This document shows positions 10,120 through 19,600 of a stretch of DNA of 64,000 nucleotides, in pieces. Position 1 is the stretch's first letter. The number at the start of each line of letters is the position of its first letter. The notes under the pieces were generated by a model. It was not told the DNA's origin, ran no database searches, and saw only the letters and a program-made list of their open reading frames with translations. The DNA comes from Haematospirillum sp. H4485 (GTDB lineage Bacteria; Pseudomonadota; Alphaproteobacteria; Rhodospirillales; Rhodospirillaceae), in contig NZ_JAAVSY010000005.1 of assembly GCF_012102745.1 (NCBI RefSeq), positions 1-64,000 on the forward strand, written 5' to 3'. A program made the position numbers and the translations under genes.

Positions 10120-13100
10120 TCAACCAAGATCAAAGATCTCGAACCGGGATTCCGGCCTTGCAGGTCCAGCATGCGTATCACCAGCCCCTTCTCCTGCGTT
10201 CGGACGCACGACCACGGACATCATATCTTCCAGCATGATCAGCACCTCTCCCCGCATATCTGTAAAATAGAAATCAAAACGCCTGGCCTTGCTGGCCTGC
10301 CCCATCGTACGTTCCAGGCAATAGCCGTACACGGCTTCATTGTCCGGCAAACGTTTCACCACCAAACGGCCAAGATGACAGGGCATAAAGACCGCTGTTC
10401 CGTCACGTCCCGCATCCACCGGAACCAGAATCGCCAGCTGCAGACCAGCATCCAGCAGCGCAGGTGACACCAGCTGCCCCCAGTCATGGTCAACCTGTAA
10501 AAAGGCCCGGACCAAACCCGGACTGACCTGCGCCCAGCGAATGCCCTGCAGGGGAGCCCCATAGTCATAGCCACGCTGCCTGAACCCCGCATAGATCTCT
10601 GCCCGGGATAAACGGGAACCACCGCATACCGCTTCCAGGGTATTTTCCATACCCGTACGCGCAAGGACAGCCGCAATGTTCGCAGGAGCCTCCTCATTCC
10701 GGGTGCGCTCTGCACTGCAATACCGGGTATACCCGTCCCGTCCGACAAAGAACGTACGGTCTCCCTCTTCAACCATGTCCACCAGCTGTGGATCGGTAAT
10801 CCTGTCTTGCCACATAATGTCGGCAAAACCACCACCATCAAGACGTCCGCACAGGTTCGACAGGGTCCAGGCGGCCGGCGCCATGACCTGACCATTGATA
10901 CGATGAGCCTGTATCAAGGAACGGAAACCCTTGAAGCCGGACTCAACAGAATCAATCCAGTGGCGATGACGGATGAACACATATTCCGGAACCGGCACCA
11001 AACACCGCTGTGGATAGAACTCGTCCCAGGGTAGATCCTGTCCGGCCTCGTACAGTGCCGCAACATACCCGGCATTGTCACCGGTCAGCTGTTGCGGCGG
11101 CTGCCCCGAAACCTCTTCCCGCGGCAAGGCCGAAGATATTTGCAGATCCTGCCCCAACTGCTGGATCAGCCCGGCCTGGTCATGACATACCAATGCACGA
11201 CGGAACCGGTTGTGATCACGCGCACACGCCAGCGTGCAGGCCAACGCATACATGTCTACCTGCCGGTGGGACAGCCACTCATGCAAACAGTCCAGCGTTT
11301 GTTGCAATCCCGCGCTGCAGTGATGGGACAGTGGAATAACATACACATCCTGTCCCGTTACCATCGGCACCGGCGCCCGGGGCACCCCCTGGATCACGAC
11401 ATGGGCATTGCCACCGCCTGCGCCGAATGAACTGACTGCAGACATGCGCGGTACATCTGGATCCCACGCACCCCGGTCCCTGTTCAGCAAAAACGGGGTA
11501 CGGGTAAAGTCCAGATGGGGATTGGTTTGCTCCGCATGCAGCGAGGGAACCCACTCGCCGTGATACATCTGCAAAACCGCTTTCAATACACCACAAAGGC
11601 CAGCAGCCGATTCCAGATGCCCCACATTTGACTTGACCGACCCCAGACGAATACTCTGGCACGCTGCCTCGGCATAACCCCTACTCAACGCACGCAGTTC
11701 AACAGGGTCACCCAGTTCCGTACCGGTACCGTGTGCCTCCACATAACCAAGATCCCGGGCAGAAACACCAGCTGCCCGCAGGGCCTTGTCAATCAACGCC
11801 GCCTGTGCATCCGGGTTCGGTGCCGTGTACCCGTTGGAGCGACCGCCGGCGTTGATAGCCGATCCCTTGATAAAGGCATAAATCCGGTCATTGTCACGCA
11901 TGGCGTCCTCTGCCCGCTTCACCACCAGGCACACCACGCCCTCGCCATCGACAAAACCATCCGCATTGGCACCAAAAGGCTTGCACCGACCACTTCTGGA
12001 AAGCATATGCAAGCCGCACAGCAACTCATAATGACGGGGGTGCGTGACAAGATTCACTCCTCCCACCACCGCCTGGTCACAATCCCCGCTTCTCAATGAC
12101 TGGCAGGCAAGGTGCAGGGCTGTCAGCGACGCCGAACAAGCCGTATCCACCGCCATGCTTGGACCACGCCAGTCAAAAGAATAGGAGGCGCGATTAGCCA
12201 TGGACCAGAACAGCGACGTCGCAGGTGCTGTCGTTGCATGCGCCGGCGTGTGCCAGGCATAATCACCGTTCATGACACCAACGAATACAGCTGTGTCGCT
12301 ACCCGCCCACTGCCTGCGGGAATACCCTGCATCCAGCACTGCACGATAGATCTGCTCCATCAGGATTCGCTCCTGCGGATCCATCCTGGCCGCTTCATTG
12401 GGCATCAGATTAAAGAAAACGTGATCGAATGCGTCCACGTCGTCGATGAAGGCACCGCGATTGGTATAACTGCCACGACCATTCCGGGGGACGTCAGCAA
12501 GGAACCCGTCCTGATTCCAGCGCTCTGCCGGAATCACATCCGTACAGTCACGACCATTGCGCAGATTGTCCCAGAAATGCGCCACGTCCTGCGCCTTTGG
12601 CAATCGGGCGGCCATACCGATAATGGCGATATCACCACGACGCCACGACGGCATCTGCGAATCACCGGAAGCTGACCACAGGCACCGCCCCTGCCCGTCA
12701 GCCCCATCGTCACCTTCGTCTGAACCGGTATCGAGAACCGGCATGGGTGCGCCCCCGGATCCCGTACCGGAAGCAGATGACAACGTTGCCAGATACTCTG
12801 ACAGCAACCGCAGACACGGATATTCAAACAGGACTGTTGCCGGCAGATAGCCAAATCGCTCCTTCAGCAGGCGAAGCAATTCCAGTGAAATAATGGAGTC
12901 AACGCCATACTCATAAAACGGCGTTTCCGCATCAATTTCCTCCGGTGCCATCATCATGGTATCTGCAATGACAGCACGGACCTGACGCATGATTTCCATC
13001 AAACTGCCACGGCCCGGTGATGACGGTGCGGCGTACTCCCCGGCCGGGACAAGACCTAGTGCCTCGTCCCTATCCACTTCGTGCCAAGCCAGCCCTGACT

Positions 13101-15750
13101 CCAGCACATGCTGCGCAAGTTGCCGGACTGTGGGATACTCAAACAGGATCGTGGCAGGCAGATATCCTGTTCTCGCCTTGATCGGCTTCAGGAGCTCCAT
13201 GGAAATGAGAGAGTCAATGCCCATCTCGCTGAAGGGCATGTCACACTCGATCTCGCCGGGATCGAACTGCAACACGTCGGCAATGGTCTGGCGCAAAAAG
13301 TCTTCTATGGACACCAGGCTGGCACGCTTCTCCTGCGGTGCAGAACCCGCCGCGACCACACCGGCCTGAAGCACTTCGGGGCGGAAGGACGGCGTCTGCG
13401 GATCTTCCAGACGGCACGGCGCACCCTGTTGCACAACGGTTCCCGCAAACCCCACAAGCACCTGCTGGTCTTCACCGCCATGGGCATCCACGTCCTGAAA
13501 TCCGGCTTCCAGGATCAGACGCCGCCAGCTGTCTCCGGACAACAAGGGACTGTCAGGAATACGGTACAGGTCCTGGCTCAACCACCAGCCATCCGTAAGG
13601 CCAAAGGTCAGTGTCGCGTAATCCTGGCAGGACGTAATCTCGTTCAGTACAAATATGCCGTCATCGCTTAACAGAGCACGAACCTGGCGCAGGCTTTCCG
13701 GCAGGTTCGTGGTGGCATGTATGGCGTTGGCGGCAATGACAACATCAAAAACATCCCCGAATACAGGTGGTTTTTCGATGTCGCAGATCTTGTATTCCAC
13801 AAAGGGATACGCAGAAAACTGTTTCCTGGCCTTGTTCAAGAATGCAAACGACAGGTCTGTAAAGGTATAGCTGACATGGCCCGGCACCAGCTCCGGCAAG
13901 ACAAACCGGGTTGTGCTGCCAGTACCTGCACCGATCTCGATAATGCGTAAAGGACGCCCGACACGTGCCTTCTGATAGTTGGACACAATTCTGGCAACAA
14001 CCTTATTAAAGTAATCTGCAATCGGATTGCCGCGATACACAGGCTCGACCAGATCAAAGCAACCATCGGGGAAAAGAACGCCAAGTGGGTCAATGTCACC
14101 GCGCAAAACAGCAGGCAAATTCTGTATGCACTGGTCCAGCAGCCGAACATGTCCTTCAAGCTCTGGATAGCGCCGTATAGCATCCGCGCAACACGACACA
14201 GCATCGGCACTGATGCTTCCAAGCGCCGCCACCAGCTTGTCAAACTTTGGCTCTACACGTTCCGGCATGCGAACCTGGCTCAAGCTCCAGCGCGCATAGT
14301 CCTGCAGTGCGGCAGACATCGCCTTGTTGCGCACTACCAACGCATCGTCCGCACTGTAAGGTGGAATCAAGGCAGCCCCGTTCACGGCAGGTGTCTGCAT
14401 AGAGGGATGAGGCGTGATACGCAAACGTTCCAATGCTGCATCAGATGCCTTCACAACAGTAATCTGCCTGCAATCCGTCACCAGAAAGCGCTCGATGATG
14501 GCAAGCCCCTCATCCGCTTCAATGGAACCAATCTGCAACTTCCTCATACGTTCCCGGTATCGTTCGGTGGCCACCACACCCACAGAACCCCAATATCCCC
14601 AATTGATAACCTTGCTGTTGATCATCAATCCATTGTGCAACACATCTGCGAAAGCATCCTTGGCCACACAGGCTGCGGTGTAGTTCCCCTGACCGGGGTT
14701 GGCGATGTAGGATTGTATGGACGAGAAAAACAGGCAGAAATCCAGCGCCCTGCCCTTCAATACACGTGCCAGGTTGTATGCCCCGTGTACCTTGGGTCGC
14801 AACACGTTGAACAGGGTCTCTTCCGACATGGCTGCCAGCGACGCATCTTCCAGCACCAAAGCAGAATGCACCACGCCGTGAATGACAGCATACTGGTCCA
14901 TAACAGCCTGCAACGATGCACGGTCACCAAGATCGACAGAATGATAAGCCGCCCCGGAAGCCCCCAGGTCACGCAACCGCGCCAGCAGATTGCGCGCCTC
15001 CGCACGACGCCCGAGAAGAACAAGTTTTGCCTGATAGCGAGCTGCCAGATACTCCGCCAGCATGCTCCCCAAGCCACCGGCACCACCAAGAATGACATAG
15101 GTTCCCTGTTGCCGGAAAGCAGACCGCTCAGGCCATGGGCTCAGGGTCACAGGTTTCATCACAGGCTCGCCGTACCGGCCGTGGGCAATGCATACCGGCA
15201 CACCGGGCAAGGTTGGAAGTGGCACACGCAGCATCTTCCAGAGGGTATCCGGTGTCAGCTTCTGTAGCGAGAAACTGCGCACGGTCCACTCCGGGCGCTC
15301 CCTGGCCAAGGTTTGCACCAAACCGACATAAACCCCGTCCACCGGATGAGTGACACTCTCGAACAACGGGCTGGCAACCGCCTTGTCTGTGAATACATCC
15401 AACGTGACCACAGGCTTGTCAGACAGCGCCTTGATCAGATGGAAGAAGGCCCGGATGTCCTCGTCCGGCACAGCCGCACGCCAAGGCGTACAGGTGACAA
15501 AGCATAAATTCGGGGATACATGGCCATCGACAGCCCGCGCCAGATCATCAATAGACTGCCGGTTCAGAAGACAGACTTCGGTACGGGGGAAACGATCGAC
15601 AAGATCCCGGTACAGTGATGACTGCGAAGGCGGAACAACAAGAATGCGGGGTACATCCATCCCGGACGCAGCAGCCAGGGGCAGACTCGTCCACTCAGGG
15701 GAAAACACCAGCGAATCAACAGCTGCCTGAGGAACTCCGGGAAACTTCAT
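10120..15750 (-). CDS. trans-AT polyketide synthase, KR-cMT-ACP-ACP-KS-DH
   Basis: About 1876 residues (numbering from an in-frame ATG at 15759; the ATG at 15750 has the better-spaced AAGGAG). Order: ketoreductase (GGAGGLG 225-231, Ser346/347, Tyr360); C-methyltransferase (IEIGAGTG 607-614); two consecutive ACPs (Ser850 in GIDSL, Ser955 in GVDSI) with nearly repeated LPAT-LFEYP segments; KS (from 1043, Cys1208, His1343, His1381); and a C-terminal dehydratase hot-dog region with HxxxGxxxxP at 1619-1628 and the LLDxxxQ motif at Asp1770/Gln1774. The KR tetrad Asn is Cys364, which may weaken it. The N-terminal KR-cMT-ACP-ACP has no KS, so it should act on the KS ending the NRPS-PKS protein. The terminal KS-DH is completed by the KR-ACP of the protein at 1-7103. 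Confidence 0.92.
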   Translation of the reverse strand: MKFPGVPQAAVDSLVFSPEWTSLPLAAASGMDVPRILVVPPSQSSLYRDLVDRFPRTEVCLLNRQSIDDLARAVDGHVSPNLCFVTCTPWRAAVPDEDIRAFFHLIKALSDKPVVTLDVFTDKAVASPLFESVTHPVDGVYVGLVQTLARERPEWTVRSFSLQKLTPDTLWKMLRVPLPTLPGVPVCIAHGRYGEPVMKPVTLSPWPERSAFRQQGTYVILGGAGGLGSMLAEYLAARYQAKLVLLGRRAEARNLLARLRDLGASGAAYHSVDLGDRASLQAVMDQYAVIHGVVHSALVLEDASLAAMSEETLFNVLRPKVHGAYNLARVLKGRALDFCLFFSSIQSYIANPGQGNYTAACVAKDAFADVLHNGLMINSKVINWGYWGSVGVVATERYRERMRKLQIGSIEADEGLAIIERFLVTDCRQITVVKASDAALERLRITPHPSMQTPAVNGAALIPPYSADDALVVRNKAMSAALQDYARWSLSQVRMPERVEPKFDKLVAALGSISADAVSCCADAIRRYPELEGHVRLLDQCIQNLPAVLRGDIDPLGVLFPDGCFDLVEPVYRGNPIADYFNKVVARIVSNYQKARVGRPLRIIEIGAGTGSTTRFVLPELVPGHVSYTFTDLSFAFLNKARKQFSAYPFVEYKICDIEKPPVFGDVFDVVIAANAIHATTNLPESLRQVRALLSDDGIFVLNEITSCQDYATLTFGLTDGWWLSQDLYRIPDSPLLSGDSWRRLILEAGFQDVDAHGGEDQQVLVGFAGTVVQQGAPCRLEDPQTPSFRPEVLQAGVVAAGSAPQEKRASLVSIEDFLRQTIADVLQFDPGEIECDMPFSEMGIDSLISMELLKPIKARTGYLPATILFEYPTVRQLAQHVLESGLAWHEVDRDEALGLVPAGEYAAPSSPGRGSLMEIMRQVRAVIADTMMMAPEEIDAETPFYEYGVDSIISLELLRLLKERFGYLPATVLFEYPCLRLLSEYLATLSSASGTGSGGAPMPVLDTGSDEGDDGADGQGRCLWSASGDSQMPSWRRGDIAIIGMAARLPKAQDVAHFWDNLRNGRDCTDVIPAERWNQDGFLADVPRNGRGSYTNRGAFIDDVDAFDHVFFNLMPNEAARMDPQERILMEQIYRAVLDAGYSRRQWAGSDTAVFVGVMNGDYAWHTPAHATTAPATSLFWSMANRASYSFDWRGPSMAVDTACSASLTALHLACQSLRSGDCDQAVVGGVNLVTHPRHYELLCGLHMLSRSGRCKPFGANADGFVDGEGVVCLVVKRAEDAMRDNDRIYAFIKGSAINAGGRSNGYTAPNPDAQAALIDKALRAAGVSARDLGYVEAHGTGTELGDPVELRALSRGYAEAACQSIRLGSVKSNVGHLESAAGLCGVLKAVLQMYHGEWVPSLHAEQTNPHLDFTRTPFLLNRDRGAWDPDVPRMSAVSSFGAGGGNAHVVIQGVPRAPVPMVTGQDVYVIPLSHHCSAGLQQTLDCLHEWLSHRQVDMYALACTLACARDHNRFRRALVCHDQAGLIQQLGQDLQISSALPREEVSGQPPQQLTGDNAGYVAALYEAGQDLPWDEFYPQRCLVPVPEYVFIRHRHWIDSVESGFKGFRSLIQAHRINGQVMAPAAWTLSNLCGRLDGGGFADIMWQDRITDPQLVDMVEEGDRTFFVGRDGYTRYCSAERTRNEEAPANIAAVLARTGMENTLEAVCGGSRLSRAEIYAGFRQRGYDYGAPLQGIRWAQVSPGLVRAFLQVDHDWGQLVSPALLDAGLQLAILVPVDAGRDGTAVFMPCHLGRLVVKRLPDNEAVYGYCLERTMGQASKARRFDFYFTDMRGEVLIMLEDMMSVVVRPNAGEGAGDTHAGPARPESRFEIFDLG

Positions 15751-15765
15751 GGACCTCATACTCCT

Positions 15766-16608
15766 TCATTGTAGATGCGATGGCTTGACGCCCAGGTCAA
15801 AAACAGACAGCAAAGGGGTATACGCTTCATCAAAGACCGTAAGATTGGTACGAAACGGCGACAGTTTCTCCGTCAGCACAAAGGCTCTGTCCAACGCATG
15901 ATCAGGCAATGCCTGATGCAATATCAGCCTCCCCAGGGAATAGGGCATCAGGCTTTCCCTGCGCTCACCGATGGAGATCGCCATACCCGCCTGGAATGCG
16001 CAGTCCAGCAAACCGGCCCATCCCAGAAAAATGCCATCATGGTTGCCAAGCCAGGACAACGCCTTGTTGGATTGGCGCTGCACATAACTGATGCGCCGGA
16101 AACAAGGCCCATAGACGATTCCCATATCGGCAAATGCAGCGTAAACCGCACTTCCCGGAAAGTGGTCCCCGGTCTGTTCATCAATCTGGTTGCGCACAGA
16201 CAATGGTGTCGCCAGATGATCTGTGCATGTGGACACAGCCGCCACATTCAGGACACCACTCCCGCAGACCTCATGCCCGTGCTCGATACGAAAGTCTATG
16301 CGTCCGGGGCCTGCCGGCAACAACCGGATGTCTATCTCCGTCTCCGGCGCACCAGCAAGAACGGGACGCAACCAGACCACTTCATCAAGAAAACCGGGAT
16401 GAAAATCCGGTTTTTGCCTGGCAACCGCTCCCAAAGCCAGTTCCAGATACACCACGCCAGGCAGGACTTTCCAGCCACGCACGCGATGGTGCGAGAAGTA
16501 AGGATGATCATCGCGTAACGTGACGCGGTACCCTCTACCGTCATCCAGAAGACGCCAGCATCCTTCCATATCAAAAAAAGAGTCCCTGACCTCACTACAT
16601 GGTCTCAT
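15766..16608 (-). CDS. free-standing PKS dehydratase (PS-DH)
   Basis: A 280-residue protein that is a whole double hot-dog dehydratase on its own. The first half has HHRVRGWKVLPG, which fits HxxxGxxxxP. The second has YGPCFRR and GLLDCAFQAG, which fit the GYxYGPxF and DxxxQ/H motifs. PKS dehydratases remove water from beta-hydroxyacyl-ACP. Here the domain lies between a KS-terminated protein and a KR-cMT-ACP-ACP protein, exactly where a DH would sit if the module were on one chain, so it probably acts in trans within that split module. Start ATG preceded by GAGGGG; a GTG codon lies directly before it. The stop precedes the next PKS start by about 15 nt. Confidence 0.88.
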   Translation of the reverse strand: MRPCSEVRDSFFDMEGCWRLLDDGRGYRVTLRDDHPYFSHHRVRGWKVLPGVVYLELALGAVARQKPDFHPGFLDEVVWLRPVLAGAPETEIDIRLLPAGPGRIDFRIEHGHEVCGSGVLNVAAVSTCTDHLATPLSVRNQIDEQTGDHFPGSAVYAAFADMGIVYGPCFRRISYVQRQSNKALSWLGNHDGIFLGWAGLLDCAFQAGMAISIGERRESLMPYSLGRLILHQALPDHALDRAFVLTEKLSPFRTNLTVFDEAYTPLLSVFDLGVKPSHLQ

Positions 16609-16662
16609 CACCAGCCCCTCTATCCCCCCGGTGCTGTCCCTGACAGCGCCAATTCGGTCCGT

Positions 16663-19600
16663 TCAGTCCCTGGCGTACCAATACGCACGCTCGTCAAACC
16701 GGTACGTTGGCAATCTCATTTTGACGACATCGGAACCCTCGTACAGACGCCACCAGTCAATGGAGCAGCCCTCCAGATAACGGACTCTTGTGTGCTCCAG
16801 CATCTCCGGATCATCCAGTTCACCGGGATCAACAACATCGGCAACGATCTGCCTGTACTGCGGCACATGCACACCGGAACAGCGGGAACGAAGCTGTAGC
16901 AGCAAGTCGTCCACCCCACTCACCAACCAAGCTTGCCTGTGCTCGAAATGCTCGCGCCCACAACTCAGGGCAAAGGCCAGGTCAGCCAGTCCACACTCTG
17001 CCAGCACGGCACAATGCCCTGCGACAAAGTCTTCCAGTGCCGCCATATTTCCCATAAGAGAAGCCCCGGTACGGGCAGAAACCGGTATCAGATACCTGTC
17101 GTACCGGATCACGGAACGACGGTCCTGCCGGAATGGCGCAGACAGGACAACATGGGCATTGGTCCCCCCGAAACCGAAAGAACTGACGCCCGCAGTCAGC
17201 GGTTCCTCACCCTGCCAGGAAACGCTGTCCGCCAAGACCCTGAAAGGCGACGATGACAGGTCAATCTCGGGATTGAGCCGCTGAAAATGCAAATTGGCGG
17301 GCAAGTGCCCATGCTCAAAGGCCTTGATAACCTTCACCATGGACGCAACGCCAGCCGCCGGCTCCAGGTGTCCGATATTTGACTTGACCGCACCAAGCCA
17401 AATTTTTTGTGCAGAACCCGGATCAACTCGTTCCTGAAACGCACGTTTCAGGGCCGCCACCTCCACAGGATCACCCAGACGGGTCCCTGTGCCATGGGTT
17501 TCAATGTAGCTGACCCGCCGCGCCAAGTCCGGCGTATAGGCATCCAGCAGGAGGCGATATTGCGCATTGGGGTTGGGGGATGTCAGTGAATTGGCCCTGC
17601 CGCCATGGTTTTCCGCCACATTCTCGATCACAGCATGGACAAGATCACCGTCTGCCTGCGCATCCCGTAATCTTTTTACGAAAAAACAGCCGTACCCCTC
17701 TCCCCTTACATAACCATTGGCCCGCTCGTCAAACGTGGCACAACGGCTGTCCGGGGACATGAAACGCCCTGCCTCCAGCCCTTGATTGACCTGCGCGTCC
17801 AGAATCAGGTTTATGCCACCGACCATGGCCGCATCACAAACACGGGACTGCAGGTCACGACACGCTTTCACAAGCGCGGTCAACGCCCCGGAACATGCTG
17901 TGTCCAAGGTAAACGAAGGACCGTTCCAGTCGAAAAAAACAGACAAACGATTGGCCAGCATGCTCAGCGAATGACCTGACAGGGAATACGGCGTCTGCTC
18001 TTCGTTGTCACGGGCCTGCAACAGCGCGTAATCCCCACCCGCAGCCGCCATATAACAGCCAATCCGACCGCCGGACAGACGGGACGGTGCATAGCCCGCA
18101 TCCTCCAGCGCTTTCCACGCAGCCTGCAACAACAGACGTTGACGTGGATCCATTCTGGATGCCTCCAGAGGCGAGATGGAGAAAAAGCGTGCGTCAAAAC
18201 CCCTGACCGAAGAAATGAAACCCGCACGACAGTCCCGGATGGCCCGGTCCGCCGGCGCAACAGCAATACAGTCCTTGCGGTCCAGAAGGGCACGCCAGAA
18301 TGTTGCCACATCATCCCCGCCCGGCAAGGTGGCCGCCATGCCAACAATCGCCAGTCTGGCATCTGCCGTCCCGTCAGGATGATGGACAACACCGGCTTTT
18401 TCCGTCCGGACGGCCTGATCCGGTGACTGGCGTTGGCAAATGGCTTCCGCCACCTCGTTGATGGTGTTGAACTGGTAAAATTCGTAACTGCGAAACACAA
18501 TGTTGAAACGCTTCTGGATCGCAGCAGACAGCAGGTTATAACTGATCGAATTCAGGCCCAGCCATCCCAGGGGTTGGTCCGGGTCGGAAGCAGAAACGCC
18601 CAGACTCTCCCGCAGAATATCACGGATCTCCTGCTGTATCCCCTTCTCCTGCGGACGAACCCAAGACCGCGACCGGGAAACAGGCGGAGACGGCACAACA
18701 AGGGGCAACGCCTCGACAGGGGCCTCGCCCAGCCGTTTGACATCCGCCTTACCATTGGCCGTCAATGGAACAGTGGCCAGACAATGAATCGCCTTGGGCA
18801 CCATATAATACGGCAATGTTTGCCGGCACCATTGCAAAGCCTGTTCTGTATCAAATCCACCCGCATCCGGAACCTGCACAAAGCAACACAGGTGCGGTTC
18901 CGGTTTGTTCCTGACAACGGTGAAAACCGTAACATCCGAAGCAAACGCCTTGATGCACTGACTGACCTCGCCGGTATCAACCCGATAGCCGTTCACCTTG
19001 CACTGACTGTCCAGGCGCCCGACATACTCTATGTTCCGGTGCGACAGGTAATGGACAATATCACCGGTTTTATAACCACGGACACCATCTGGTAACATGA
19101 CAAAGGCCGGCTCGGACGGTGCATTCAAATACCCTTTGCCAACACACTCGCCGGCAATCATCAATTCACCCCTCATCCCGGGCACCACAGAGTTACCCCC
19201 GGAATCCAGAACGTAGTACGCACTGTTGAGCACCGGATGCCCCAAGGAAACCCGCCCAGCCTCTGTCACCCTGCAGCAACCAGCCCAGATCGTTGCCTCG
19301 GTCGGCCCGTACATGTTGTATAAGTGGCCTGTCTGCTCCAGAAGGTATTGAGCCAGATCCCTGTCCAGCGCTTCGCCACCGCACAGAATCCTCAGTTCGC
19401 CCGAAGCATGCCAGCCCGCCTGCTGCAGCATGCGCCACGTTGATGGCGTAGCCTGCACCACATCCACTTGACCCTGGTTCAGCACATCCCCCAGCAGATC
19501 GGCACTCATCCGAACCTGATCGGATACAACATGCAGGCTGCCTCCACATACAAGAGGCAGCAACAGCTCCAGTATGGAAATATCAAAGCTGACCGGCGTC

